A DNA stretch of 64,000 nucleotides, taken from the NCBI RefSeq assembly GCF_019236475.1, contig NZ_JAFAIX010000005.1:372001-436000 (forward strand), in the 5' to 3' direction. Made by a program: the position numbers and the translations under genes. The notes under the pieces are model-generated. The model saw nothing but the letters and a program-made list of their open reading frames with translations, had not been told where the DNA came from and searched no databases. Shown piece after piece: positions 32,876 through 41,811 of this stretch. The stretch comes from Chitinophaga sp. (GTDB taxonomy: Bacteria > Bacteroidota > Bacteroidia > Chitinophagales > Chitinophagaceae). Position 1 is the stretch's first letter. Every line of letters begins with the position of its first letter.

Positions 32876-33565
32876 CTAATTTAGATAGACCTGTCGGTTA
32901 TGTTGCTGCTGTCGTTGGTTCCATTGTTTTAACAGGGAAATCAATTGATATTGGATGGCATTGAATGCCTGGATACTAACGATGACATCTTCTACTTCCT
33001 GTTGGGTACAATCTGCAGGAAGGTGATGATAAGTATTATTTGTTTCCAGATTTTCCTGCAGGAATTTCACTACGGCATTACCATTATTGATAAACTGCTT
33101 GATCATCCGGGGCCATTCTGTACTGAAAACATCGGCGGCATTGGCACAATCAGGGGTTCTTTTAGTCATTGGCTTCAAAGATTCCTGCTGACGCAATAAG
33201 ACTACCGACTGATAGTTAGATAATTCGCTGTAATAAGTAGTCAACATTTCGGTGAAGGCAGTGAATACAGCGGCAGTGGTTTGCTCATTTCTCCCATTTC
33301 CTTCGAACAGATCTTCCACTTGACGCATCAACGAAATACCGTTAGGGATGGCCACTCTAGAGATTTTCTCCCGCAACTGTTGCGCAAAAAATATGTGAAA
33401 ATCTATCGCTCCCTTATTCTCTTCCAACACCTGGCGTATGCCTGACTGCGATTTATATTGCTTATAAATATGATTACCCGATTTCTTCAACTGCTTGAAC
33501 GGGAAAAAAAGAAAACCTTCACAAAATCTTTGTTGAATCGAGTTGATGGAAGATTCGGTGTACAT
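32876..33565 (-). CDS. Unrecognised helical cytosolic protein
   Basis: No family recognised. 229 residues, predominantly helical and polar, no signal or membrane segment. Landmarks: IDFHIFFAQQLREKISRVAI, VFTAFTEMLTTYYSELSNYQ and a Gln-rich C-terminus (QWNQRQQQHNRQVYLN). Cysteines are few. It is the first gene of a two-gene unit with the helical protein at 32500. The 5' region contains a perfect 24-base palindrome followed by a T-run (33591-33621) and a TAGTTTTG promoter box further upstream, so expression may be controlled in the leader. Confidence 0.6.
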   Translation of the reverse strand: MYTESSINSIQQRFCEGFLFFPFKQLKKSGNHIYKQYKSQSGIRQVLEENKGAIDFHIFFAQQLREKISRVAIPNGISLMRQVEDLFEGNGRNEQTTAAVFTAFTEMLTTYYSELSNYQSVVLLRQQESLKPMTKRTPDCANAADVFSTEWPRMIKQFINNGNAVVKFLQENLETNNTYHHLPADCTQQEVEDVIVSIQAFNAIQYQLISLLKQWNQRQQQHNRQVYLN

Positions 33566-33590
33566 ATTGGGTCGTTTTGATTGCTGCTCT

Positions 33591-33621
33591 AAAAAATGTC
33601 ACCGCTGCTAGCAGCGGTGAC
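33591..33621 (-). terminator. Perfect 24-base palindrome plus T-run in the leader of the two-gene unit
   Basis: GTCACCGCTGC and GCAGCGGTGAC around TA (33598-33621), followed on the minus strand by ATTTTTT. It resembles a terminator. It lies 150 bases past the end of the glycosyltransferase gene but also downstream of a -7 box at 33678-33685, so it could be either that gene's terminator or an attenuator. Confidence 0.65.
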
Positions 33622-33677
33622 GAGATACCAGTAAAGACTGACATCCGTTTAACTTTAGATAGATGTTAACTGTAAAA

Positions 33678-33685
33678 CAAAACTA
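33678..33685 (-). promoter_or_regulatory. -7 box TAGTTTTG
   Basis: An exact TAnnTTTG match on the minus strand, 113 bases before the ATG at 33565 and upstream of the palindrome at 33598. Confidence 0.4.
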
Positions 33686-33774
33686 CAGTACGCTACATCT
33701 ATAAAAAATGATTTAATACATTAAACGGATGATTCTCATCAATATAATCTATGACGGCCATCATCAATAAAAGT

Positions 33775-35268
33775 TTAATAATAATGTTCAGGCGGTTGAT
33801 AATTCAAACATCTAAACACCAGGAACTTCCTGATAACTTTGCCGTTTCGTTTGACCACGATGGGTGGTATTTGCTCTATACTACTGAAGAACGGTTTCAG
33901 CTCTTTCACAGCGGCCAATTCCTCTTTGTCGTCGTTCACATCAGTAAGCGAGTTTATAAAAAGGGCATTTCTGCCTTTTAATGCTTGTAGATTTGTGCCA
34001 ACAAAATCAAATTCCAGCGCTCTTCTGCCAATAATCTCCTGCGAATAAACCATGCGACCCAGGTAAAAGTTAAGGATGGCGCTTGTTTTATAGTCATCTG
34101 CGGAGAAAATAAAATCACCTGGATAATTTGAAGCGATTTGTTGCATTTGTTCACCTAATCCTTCCCATCCTGCCCAGGTATCATCCGACTTCACCGGCAC
34201 CGGGTAAAACAGTATTTCAACTGCCAACGCCAGATGTACCACTAGTGAAATGATATACTGCCAGCGCAGATATCGTTTTCCTAACCATATGCTGACCCAC
34301 ATGATCCCTGTTATATACGCAGGCATCATCCAGTTTAGTTTTACCCAATATAGAGGTGAGATTAAAAAAAATCCCAAAAACAAAGGAAGAAAGAAACATA
34401 ACAACCATAATTCCCTGTCCGGAACCCGCCACCAGCGTAGTCCGTAGCGTCGCAACGCTTTCCACAGGTAATAGCATATCCCGAAAAATAATACTGGTAA
34501 TAATACGGCCGATTGATGTCCGATTACACCCAACACATCTAGCCAGTTCACTTCAATATCATGCGCCCTTTCGGAGGATTGAAAACGAAAAGATGCGAAA
34601 TTATTCCCAACATTCCAGATAATTACCGGGGAGACAGCCAGTACAAAGACTACTACCGCTCCATAAAACCACGGCGAAATTAGCCAACGCCGATTGCGAT
34701 TAGACAGCAGTAAAAATAAAACTGTGCCCATAGGCAAAAACACTGCGGTGTACTTACTGTCGAATGCCAGTCCCATAGCTAAGCCTGTCCAGATCCACCA
34801 ATGTGGTTTTTCTTCAAACACGGCATTATACAAACAAATCAATGAGATCGTCCAAAATAACATTAATGGTACATCCGGCGTAGTCACCAACGATAAGATG
34901 GTCACCATGAATGTGGAATACAAGAGTAACAATGCATTCCAACTTTTATGCAAACTGAGAAACTTTTTCGACAGCACATAAAAAGCCAAAACGGTTAACA
35001 TTGTAATAACAGTATCTCCTAGCTTGATGGCAAATGCATGTCGGCCAAAAAGAGTAGTGAATATTCTCGTCATCCAGGCTACTGCCGGTGGATGATCGAA
35101 GTAAGATAAAGCAGGATGTTGGCCATAAAAATAATAGTAGGCATCCTGTGGCATTAAGCCCATTAGCCATATGCATGAAAGTCGCAGTACTGCAAGGATG
35201 CAGATACTTACCAGTATCCAACGATCTGTTTTAATATAGCCGATCAGGTTAGTCATAAATTTATTCAT
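33775..35268 (-). CDS. Membrane glycosyltransferase, GT39/ArnT-like (PMT_2)
   Basis: 497 residues with around 10-12 transmembrane helices in the first ~360 and a periplasmic C-terminal domain. The first loop carries MPQDAYYYFYGQHPALSYFDHPP: the acidic Asp followed by aromatic residues and the D-H-P-P motif of the PMT_2/ArnT superfamily, which transfers sugars from polyprenyl phosphate carriers to lipids or proteins at the outer face of the inner membrane. No polyprenyl-glycosyltransferase partner is adjacent, so the donor and acceptor are unknown. Confidence 0.85.
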   Translation of the reverse strand: MNKFMTNLIGYIKTDRWILVSICILAVLRLSCIWLMGLMPQDAYYYFYGQHPALSYFDHPPAVAWMTRIFTTLFGRHAFAIKLGDTVITMLTVLAFYVLSKKFLSLHKSWNALLLLYSTFMVTILSLVTTPDVPLMLFWTISLICLYNAVFEEKPHWWIWTGLAMGLAFDSKYTAVFLPMGTVLFLLLSNRNRRWLISPWFYGAVVVFVLAVSPVIIWNVGNNFASFRFQSSERAHDIEVNWLDVLGVIGHQSAVLLPVLFFGICYYLWKALRRYGLRWWRVPDRELWLLCFFLPLFLGFFLISPLYWVKLNWMMPAYITGIMWVSIWLGKRYLRWQYIISLVVHLALAVEILFYPVPVKSDDTWAGWEGLGEQMQQIASNYPGDFIFSADDYKTSAILNFYLGRMVYSQEIIGRRALEFDFVGTNLQALKGRNALFINSLTDVNDDKEELAAVKELKPFFSSIEQIPPIVVKRNGKVIRKFLVFRCLNYQPPEHYY

Positions 35269-35428
35269 ACAATACAGACAGTTTATCGTGACACCTTATC
35301 TTCATTTTTCCAAATTCCATGCCTTCACCTCTCCTACCATATTACAACAAAGCAATATAAGTATTGTTGCAAATATTCCTCTTTCATTGAAATTTTTGTG
35401 GTATTAAATACCCACTTACCTGCGATCC

Positions 35429-35483
35429 AAAAAAAACCGGAATATACGTCACTGCATGACGTATATTCCGGTTTTTTCTTTTT
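35429..35483. terminator. Bidirectional terminator hairpin with CTGCA loop (element copy 1, hairpin part)
   Basis: CCGGAATATACGTCA at 35437-35451 pairs perfectly with TGACGTATATTCCGG at 35457-35471 around CTGCA. An A-run precedes it and TTTTTTCTTTTT follows. It lies 3' of the GH89 gene, which reads leftward. Confidence 0.85.
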
Positions 35484-35484
35484 C

Positions 35485-35513
35485 GTCGTCTCTGCCCGAT
35501 GGGCAGGGACGAC
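35485..35513. repeat. GC-rich palindromic repeat, copy 1
   Basis: Arms GTCGTCTCTGCCC and GGGCAGGGACGAC around GAT, with one G-T mismatch. Nearly identical copies occur at 41139 and 61501, each beside a long hairpin. Confidence 0.85.
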
Positions 35514-35537
35514 AGGAAGGCGCATAATGCCTTCATG

Positions 35538-37613
35538 CTACTCTTCCGTCCACTTCTTCTCCATGGTGAAGAAGTCGATCGCTTGCTGTGGTTTATCTTT
35601 CTGAAGATTAAGGGAGTTGATAAATTTTATCCAACGTGGGATATAGAGTTCGCGTATGAGTCCGCCCCATTCTTTATTGGCGTATTCATGAAGGTCGGTA
35701 TCAGGATTATTCGGGCCCCAATAAGTGAGCTGTACTTTAGCATTCTTTTTCAGCAGGGATTTTTCTGCCAGCGTGGAACCCATCGCCATAGCGGCCTTCA
35801 GCCAAGTATCCAGTCGAAAATGTTTATTGGTAGACAACAAGCTATCCTGCTTATTCATTAACGTCATGAATTGGTTTGAGCTCCTACGAAAAGTAGCGCT
35901 ATCCTTGTTCTTCCAGGCAGCTATTATTTGCGTATACAGGTATTCTCCATTATTGGAATTCACCTGTCTTTGAAAATCAATTGCATCAATCTGATAAGTT
36001 TCACTTTTCTTCAGTGCAGGCGCGGCTGCGAGGAATTGCGTTACTGCCTGGCGGAATACGGCGGTATCATAATTTCTATGTCGGGTACCCCAGGTGGAAA
36101 CCGGACGATCTACATCAGCGGTAGGTCTGGCGGTCATAATGGACTCCGTAGGACCTTCCTGGTATTTATCAAAGCTACTGTAACAAGTGGCTAGGAATTG
36201 TTGCCAGGCCGCTTCAGCGGTCGCATTCTCCGTGCCATAACGGGAACGCACATATGCAGTAATCCAATCTTTCACGGAAACATGTTCCTGGTGCCAAGGC
36301 AGTTCCAGCACTAATTGATAAATAACCGGATTGTTGTGGATACCTTCCGGCATGATACCCGCTCCGCGCATTAGGTCTTTATAAGGACTGTTAGCAGCCC
36401 TATATACCTCATCGGCAAAACGTTGCAATTTGCCATATAATCCCAGTTTTTCGCCAAAATTGGTCACGGTGCACCAAATGAAAGGCGTGTTCTCATAACC
36501 TTTACGAGATTCCCAATTGGCGGTATTTTCACCAAACAGTTCCTGTACCAGTACCTTGGATTTATCCAGTCCGGCTAGGAGTGCCGATTTCGGGTTATTC
36601 TGCCAGCCTTGCAATACCCAGGTTACGCCAGGAAATGCCTGTAGCATCGCATCTTGTATCCCCTTGGCGGCTGCAGTCACATCCACCCCTTTAGCATTCC
36701 CTCCTTCATGAAATGGATCGCCGGCTAAGTATTGGATATCCTTGCCGTAAGTGCGTTTCATCTCATTATAGTAGATACTGGCAATCTTCGTGTACTGGCT
36801 GTCTTGCGGCAGCAAAAAATCAGGACGCTGGAATCCACCGGCCCATTTCCCTTGCGGCACTACCTTCTCCAAATGCAGCTTTTCCTTCATATTAACGGGA
36901 ATCATACCATAAAATCCTTGTAAAACCGGCGCTATGCCTAGTTCTTTCATTCGCCCAAGGATCTTATGTTGCAATTGTTCCTGTTGGTCAATCATTTGCT
37001 GGCTAACAGGTCCGCCCCATCCTTCGAGGTTGCCCATGAGCCACCAAGCAGTGAATCCAGGCCCCGCAATAAAAGCGCGCGCCTCTTCCGGCGTATAGCC
37101 CAATTGCTGTAAAGTACGCTGCCATATGGCTTCTGTACCAACAGTGGCCAGCATAACATTCACGCCGTTCAAGGCCATCCAGTCTAACTCATGCTGCCAA
37201 TCCGCCCAACTATAAAAGCTCATCGTATAGCTGATAGTACAGTAATTCAGTGCATAGCGCACCGGCATTTCCGTGAAAATCCGCACGGGCGCAGTAATAG
37301 TGGGCAATGGGCTTACCGGCGACAAGTTGTCTCCCATATGCGACATCGATCTATTACAATAATATTTCAGGTACCAGTTGAGTCCTTCCGCCGCCGCACT
37401 GGTGGTGGATGCCCTGATAATCAGTTTGTTTCCAGAAGTACGGAGTTCAAATACCTCTTTCCCTTTTTCAGCAGGGATTTGCTGTAGGGTTAAGGATTTT
37501 TCCAGCCATGGTACCCTACGGGCGGCCAATGCGCGAACGCCAGGAAAATCGGCAGCATACGAGGATACTGCGGTTACCATCAGCAGTATGACGGTTAGAA
37601 GATGCTTTCTCAT
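35538..37613 (-). CDS. GH89 alpha-N-acetylglucosaminidase
   Basis: 691 residues from the ATG at 37613, which starts a clear signal peptide (MRKHLLTVILLMVTAVSSYA); a TTG seven codons earlier overlaps the promoter box. Family landmarks: SWADWQHELDWMALNGVNVM, AWWLMGNLEGWGGPVS, GDPFHEGGN with a catalytic-type Glu, and VQELFGENTANWE with the second Glu. GH89 enzymes, like human NAGLU, release terminal alpha-GlcNAc from glycans such as mucins or heparan fragments. It is exported to the periplasm. It diverges from a reductase gene across a region with an inverted repeat. Confidence 0.92.
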   Translation of the reverse strand: MRKHLLTVILLMVTAVSSYAADFPGVRALAARRVPWLEKSLTLQQIPAEKGKEVFELRTSGNKLIIRASTTSAAAEGLNWYLKYYCNRSMSHMGDNLSPVSPLPTITAPVRIFTEMPVRYALNYCTISYTMSFYSWADWQHELDWMALNGVNVMLATVGTEAIWQRTLQQLGYTPEEARAFIAGPGFTAWWLMGNLEGWGGPVSQQMIDQQEQLQHKILGRMKELGIAPVLQGFYGMIPVNMKEKLHLEKVVPQGKWAGGFQRPDFLLPQDSQYTKIASIYYNEMKRTYGKDIQYLAGDPFHEGGNAKGVDVTAAAKGIQDAMLQAFPGVTWVLQGWQNNPKSALLAGLDKSKVLVQELFGENTANWESRKGYENTPFIWCTVTNFGEKLGLYGKLQRFADEVYRAANSPYKDLMRGAGIMPEGIHNNPVIYQLVLELPWHQEHVSVKDWITAYVRSRYGTENATAEAAWQQFLATCYSSFDKYQEGPTESIMTARPTADVDRPVSTWGTRHRNYDTAVFRQAVTQFLAAAPALKKSETYQIDAIDFQRQVNSNNGEYLYTQIIAAWKNKDSATFRRSSNQFMTLMNKQDSLLSTNKHFRLDTWLKAAMAMGSTLAEKSLLKKNAKVQLTYWGPNNPDTDLHEYANKEWGGLIRELYIPRWIKFINSLNLQKDKPQQAIDFFTMEKKWTEE

Positions 37614-37631
37614 TGATTCACTGTTAGGTAT

Positions 37632-37694
37632 CAAAGGTATAAAATGCTTTTATTTTCTTTGCCTCCCTAGTAAACTGGGGAGGCACTATCTTTG
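37632..37694. promoter_or_regulatory. Divergent promoters with shared inverted repeat (GH89 / reductase)
   Basis: Minus strand: TACCTTTG at 37639-37632, 18 bases before the GH89 ATG. Plus strand: TATCTTTG at 37687-37694, 33 bases before the reductase ATG. Between them, TGCCTCCC and GGGAGGCA form perfect arms (37660-37685) around ten bases. The repeat touches both promoters and is a candidate common operator. Confidence 0.6.
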
Positions 37695-37727
37695 TTGCAC
37701 ATTCCACTGCCACCAATAATATTTGCT

Positions 37728-38687
37728 ATGAAGGTTTTTGCAACGAGAGTATTGCCAACGGATGGCCGTATCCTGCTGGAGCGTGCAGGCATCAACGTTA
37801 CTGAATGGAAAGAGAAAAGGAATCTATCGCCAGATGAACTAGCGGCCCTACTACAGGATTATGACGTATTGTACTATGCCGGCGGAAAAGCCATGTCAAG
37901 GCCATTTTTAGAGAAATGTACCCACTTGAAACTGATCGCGCTCATGTCTGCCGGATATGACAACATCGATGTGGCGGCAGCCCGAGAACTAGGTATTCCT
38001 GTTACAAATGTACCGGGTATTCCCAGCAAATCCACCGCTGATATAGCTTTCCTGCTGATGCAAGCAGTGGCAAGAAAGGCTTTCTTTATGCACCAACGCA
38101 TCTTACAACGGGAATGGGGATTCTCCGATCCTACTGCCAATCTGGGTATTGACCTAGAAGGCAAGACGTTAGGCATCTGGGGATTGGGGCAGATTGGTTC
38201 GGTGCTCGCCAAACGTGCCCGTGCTTTTGATATGCCGTTGATTTACAATAATCGCCGTCGTAACCTGGTAGCAGAAAAGGAACTGGGTGCACGTTATGTT
38301 TCTTTCGATGAATTACTAGCACAGAGCGATGTGCTCAGCGTACATACGGCACTGACAGCGGAAACCAGGGGCACCTTTACCAAAGAAACTTTTCGTAAAA
38401 TGAAGCCTAGTGCGATATTCATCAATACCGCCAGGGGCGCCATTCACAACGAAACAGATTTGTATGAAGCCATACAAGAAGGACTTATTTGGGGAGCGGG
38501 TTTGGATGTAACTAATCCGGAACCCATGAGTGCTGATAGTCCGTTGTTGAGTTTACCTACTGTCGCTATTTTACCGCATATCGGTTCTGCCACTATCGGT
38601 ACACGCAATGCCATGTCTCGTTTGGCGGCTGAAAATGTGATCGCAGCCATGAAAGGACTGCCACTGCCAAATCTGATTAAGAACTAG
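37728..38687 (+). CDS. D-2-hydroxyacid dehydrogenase, glyoxylate/hydroxypyruvate reductase type
   Basis: 319 residues from the ATG at 37728. The Rossmann loop GKTLGIWGLGQIGSVLAKRA and the catalytic set are intact: Arg in INTARGAIHNETDLYEA, Glu in DVTNPEPM and His in ILPHIGSATIGTRNAM. The PHIGSAT/TR pattern fits GRHPR-like enzymes rather than lactate dehydrogenase. The reaction is reduction of glyoxylate or hydroxypyruvate with NAD(P)H. The promoter box TATCTTTG lies upstream. A GH3 gene follows after 48 bp and may be co-transcribed. Confidence 0.9.
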   Translation: MKVFATRVLPTDGRILLERAGINVTEWKEKRNLSPDELAALLQDYDVLYYAGGKAMSRPFLEKCTHLKLIALMSAGYDNIDVAAARELGIPVTNVPGIPSKSTADIAFLLMQAVARKAFFMHQRILQREWGFSDPTANLGIDLEGKTLGIWGLGQIGSVLAKRARAFDMPLIYNNRRRNLVAEKELGARYVSFDELLAQSDVLSVHTALTAETRGTFTKETFRKMKPSAIFINTARGAIHNETDLYEAIQEGLIWGAGLDVTNPEPMSADSPLLSLPTVAILPHIGSATIGTRNAMSRLAAENVIAAMKGLPLPNLIKN

Positions 38688-38735
38688 AAAATTTGATTTT
38701 AAAAAAGTATATTAGGGAAGAAGATCACGTTCCCT

Positions 38736-41075
38736 ATGCTACACAAGTTACTCCCATGCATGTCCATCCCTATGCTGCTAACTTTTGCAGTAAATACGAT
38801 GGCACAGGATCGCAATTATATCAGACTTACAGACAAACAAAGTATTCCACGGGTGATCGCGGCCATGACCGTAGAAGAGAAGGTCAGTATTGTTACCGGC
38901 ATGGGCCTCCATATAGAGGGTCTGCCACCGGGGATTTTACCGCCTGGCTATCCTGCAGATGATGCAGTGCCGGAAAAGGTGCCTGGCGCTTCAGGTAGAA
39001 CACATGCCATTCCGAGATTGGGCATTCCTTCGCTCACCTTTACAGATGGCCCTGCCGGTGTACGCATATCTCCTGTCAGGCATCATGACACCACGCGCAC
39101 CTATTATGCTACCGCCTTTCCTGTAGCCACTTTGATGGCTTCCTCCTGGGATACTGCGCTAGTAACGCAGGTAGGTACAGCGATGGGCCATGAAGCCCTC
39201 GAATATGGCATAGATGTACTGCTGGCCCCTGGCATGAACATACAACGTAATCCCTTGGGGGGACGTAATTTTGAATATTATTCGGAAGATCCCGTTCTCT
39301 CCGGACTTGTTTCTGCCGCTATGATTCGTGGCGTACAATCCGCTGGTGTAGGGGTTTCTGTCAAACACTTTGCCGCCAATAATCAGGAGTTCAATCGCAT
39401 GCAGATGAATACACATGTGAGTGAACGCGCCCTCCGAGAAATCTATCTGCGTGGTTTTCAGTTGGCAGTAAAAATTGCCAAACCGTGGACCATCATGTCT
39501 TCCTATAATTATATCAACGGCAATTATGTATCGCAATATCCCGGTTTACTGAAAGGCGTATTGCGCGATGAATGGAAATTTAAAGGGATTGTCATGACGG
39601 ATTGGTATGGCGGTAAAGACCCTGCCAAACAAATGCTCGCCTATAACAACTTGTTGATGCCAGGATATGCCGCTCAGTCGGATGCTTTGCTGGCAGCGGT
39701 TAAACAAGGTACTGTTCCGATGCAGGTATTGGATGAAAATGTGGCGGGCATACTACAGTTGGTATTACAATCGCCTACCTTCAAAAAATACCCTTACACC
39801 GATAAGCCAGATCTGGCTGCCAGCGCAGCTTTAGCCCGCAAGGCAGGAGCAGAGAGCATGGTATTGTTGAAAAATGAAAATGCATTGCCAATAGCAGCTC
39901 CTGGAAAAATCGCTTTATTCGGCGTTACCTCTTATCGGATTATTGCTGGTGGAACCGGCAGTGGAGGCGTTTTCAAAGCTTATGTAACGGACCTGGACAA
40001 AGCAATGCTGCAAGGCGGCTTTGTATTGGACGCCGGATTACAAACAGAATACAGCAAATATATCAGCAGCCAGTTAGCGCAACAACCTAAGACCTTTTCT
40101 CTTTTCGGTACCCCTCCTGCGATTCCTGAATTACAACTAGATACAGAAACGATCAGTAGACTCGCTAAATACATGGACGCCGCAGTTATCACACTGGGGC
40201 GCAATGCAGGCGAAGGCGCCGATAGGAAGATCCAGGATTTCAATGTAAGAAAAGATGAACTCACGCTAATAGAAAGTATCAGTCGCGCTTTTCATGCACA
40301 GCAGAAGAAAGTAATCGTTATCCTGAATATAGACGGCGTTATCGAAACGGCCAACTGGCGCGATATGGCAGATGCTATACTCCTCGCCTGGCAACCCGGA
40401 CAAGAAGGTGGAAGCTGCATGGCAGATGTACTCAGTGGTAATGTCAATCCTTCCGGGAAACTGGCGGCCACTTTCCCGCTTCGCTACGAAGATGTGCCTT
40501 CCGCAGATAATTTCCCTGGGAAAGAAATTCCAGGCGCAGATAATACCGGCGCCAATCCCTTGATGGGCAAGCCTTCGGAGATTACTTACACAGAAGATAT
40601 CTACGTGGGATACCGTTATTACAGCACGAAAAACATACCAGTAGCATATCCTTTTGGTCATGGTTTATCCTATACTATTTTTTCGTATAGCCAGGCACGT
40701 TTGAGCAGCCCTACTTATGTAGCACCTGTAAAAGTGAGTATAACGGTAACGAATAGTGGAAAAAAAGCTGGTAAGGAGATAGTACAGTTATATGTACAGC
40801 CGCCGGTTATCAAAGCGGGAAGGCCGGTAAAAGAATTGAAGGCTTTTGCAAAAACCAAATTGTTACAACCAGGGGAAAAGGAAAATTTGCAACTAGGGAT
40901 TACCGCGCAGGACCTGGCTTGGTTTGATGAAAGTAAGTCCGCATGGATCGTGTCTCCCGGTATATATACCATACAACTCGCTTCCTCCGCTACGGATGTA
41001 CGACAAACAGTTACGCTTCGGGTGAATAAAGAAATTATTGTAGAGAAAGTCAAGCCTGTATTGGCAGTGAAATAA
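38736..41075 (+). CDS. GH3 beta-glucosidase
   Basis: 779 residues with signal peptide (cleaved near AVNTMAQ). The GH3 N-terminal barrel has FTDGPAGVRIS, GVGVSVKHFAANNQEFNRM and the nucleophile Asp in FKGIVMTDWYGGKDP. The second alpha/beta domain (AAVITLGRNAGEGADR) and the C-terminal fibronectin-III-like domain (YPFGHGLSYTIFSY onward) are present. It releases terminal beta-linked glucose in the periplasm. Although the SusC/D locus starts 4 kb away, this enzyme fits finishing the same beta-glucan breakdown, as GH3 does in beta-1,6-glucan loci. It ends at a strong terminator. Confidence 0.92.
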   Translation: MLHKLLPCMSIPMLLTFAVNTMAQDRNYIRLTDKQSIPRVIAAMTVEEKVSIVTGMGLHIEGLPPGILPPGYPADDAVPEKVPGASGRTHAIPRLGIPSLTFTDGPAGVRISPVRHHDTTRTYYATAFPVATLMASSWDTALVTQVGTAMGHEALEYGIDVLLAPGMNIQRNPLGGRNFEYYSEDPVLSGLVSAAMIRGVQSAGVGVSVKHFAANNQEFNRMQMNTHVSERALREIYLRGFQLAVKIAKPWTIMSSYNYINGNYVSQYPGLLKGVLRDEWKFKGIVMTDWYGGKDPAKQMLAYNNLLMPGYAAQSDALLAAVKQGTVPMQVLDENVAGILQLVLQSPTFKKYPYTDKPDLAASAALARKAGAESMVLLKNENALPIAAPGKIALFGVTSYRIIAGGTGSGGVFKAYVTDLDKAMLQGGFVLDAGLQTEYSKYISSQLAQQPKTFSLFGTPPAIPELQLDTETISRLAKYMDAAVITLGRNAGEGADRKIQDFNVRKDELTLIESISRAFHAQQKKVIVILNIDGVIETANWRDMADAILLAWQPGQEGGSCMADVLSGNVNPSGKLAATFPLRYEDVPSADNFPGKEIPGADNTGANPLMGKPSEITYTEDIYVGYRYYSTKNIPVAYPFGHGLSYTIFSYSQARLSSPTYVAPVKVSITVTNSGKKAGKEIVQLYVQPPVIKAGRPVKELKAFAKTKLLQPGEKENLQLGITAQDLAWFDESKSAWIVSPGIYTIQLASSATDVRQTVTLRVNKEIIVEKVKPVLAVK

Positions 41076-41088
41076 AACAAGCTGTATT

Positions 41089-41138
41089 AAAAAAGCAAAT
41101 GGAGTGATGTCTGCGACATCACTCCATTTGCTTTTTTT
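41089..41138. terminator. Long perfect terminator hairpin (element copy 2, hairpin part)
   Basis: AGCAAATGGAGTGATGTC pairs perfectly with GACATCACTCCATTTGCT around TGC, extended by A- and T-runs on the outside. It terminates the GH3 gene and could work in both directions. Confidence 0.9.
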
Positions 41139-41167
41139 GTCGCCCCTGTCCGCTGGGCAGGGGCGAC
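41139..41167. repeat. GC-rich palindromic repeat, copy 2
   Basis: Arms GTCGCCCCTGTCC and GGGCAGGGGCGAC around GCT, with one wobble pair. It abuts the T-run of the hairpin and is followed by AGGCAGG, as in copy 1 (AGGAAGG). Confidence 0.85.
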
Positions 41168-41223
41168 AGGCAGGAGATTTCTGCTTTCATTTAACTTTTG
41201 ATATTACCTTTTTGTATAAATGC

Positions 41224-41646
41224 TTATATCGCGAATTCTTCGCAAACAGATTGCAGGTCCATCGCAACGGATTGGGCGTCTCTGCTTTCAATTCTGTACT
41301 TCGGAATGAAATAAACCAGTTCTTTATCTTTAAAAAAAGCGAAGCTAGGTGAGGAAGGTGGAATATCAGGAATATAGCCCCTGAATCGTGCCGTTGCTTC
41401 CAGGTCCTGGCCTGCAAAAACAGATACGATACGGTCTGGTTTTTTCACGGAGTCATCTTCAATGAGTCTACGTACAGCAGGACGCGCAATACCGGCGGCG
41501 CAACCGCAAACGCTGTTGATAACCACCAGGGTAGTACCATCCTGGCCCATTGCTTTGTCTACATCTGCAGCGGTGAGCAGTTCCTGTACACCAATATCTG
41601 TCAGTTCTTCCTTAAAGGGTTTGATTAACATCGGAGAGTAAGGCAT
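41224..41646 (-). CDS. Bacilliredoxin, BrxA/BrxB (DUF1094) family
   Basis: 140 residues from the ATG at 41646 (MPYSPMLIKPFKEELTDIGV, the usual family start; another ATG lies three codons earlier). The active site is Cys47-Gly-Cys49 in VINSVCGCAAGIARPAV, the C-G-C motif of bacilliredoxins such as YphP/YqiW, which reverse bacillithiol mixed disulfides. It lies next to the persulfide operon, consistent with thiol redox, but is separated from it by a terminator. Confidence 0.88.
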   Translation of the reverse strand: MPYSPMLIKPFKEELTDIGVQELLTAADVDKAMGQDGTTLVVINSVCGCAAGIARPAVRRLIEDDSVKKPDRIVSVFAGQDLEATARFRGYIPDIPPSSPSFAFFKDKELVYFIPKYRIESRDAQSVAMDLQSVCEEFAI

Positions 41647-41773
41647 AACATCCATTTTTGAGGGTGATAAAAATAGGGGAATACATATCGAGGGAATAAC
41701 AGTAGAAGCCCAAAAAAGGTTAGCGTTTTTTAAAACTGAATGGCCTGAGTTCGACAGGATCAAACGCAGGCCA

Positions 41774-41803
41774 TAAAAAAACCGTCCCCAGTGGAGGACG
41801 GTT
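41774..41803 (-). terminator. Terminator of the persulfide/thiosulfate operon
   Basis: Minus strand AACCGTCC and GGACGGTT around eight bases, followed by a T-run (A-run at 41774-41781 on the plus strand). Confidence 0.85.
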
Positions 41804-41811
41804 CCTTTGTA

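Noticed and set aside
35485-35513. Insertion-sequence end
   Set aside because: The GC-rich palindrome is not paired with a transposase gene or target duplications in this window.
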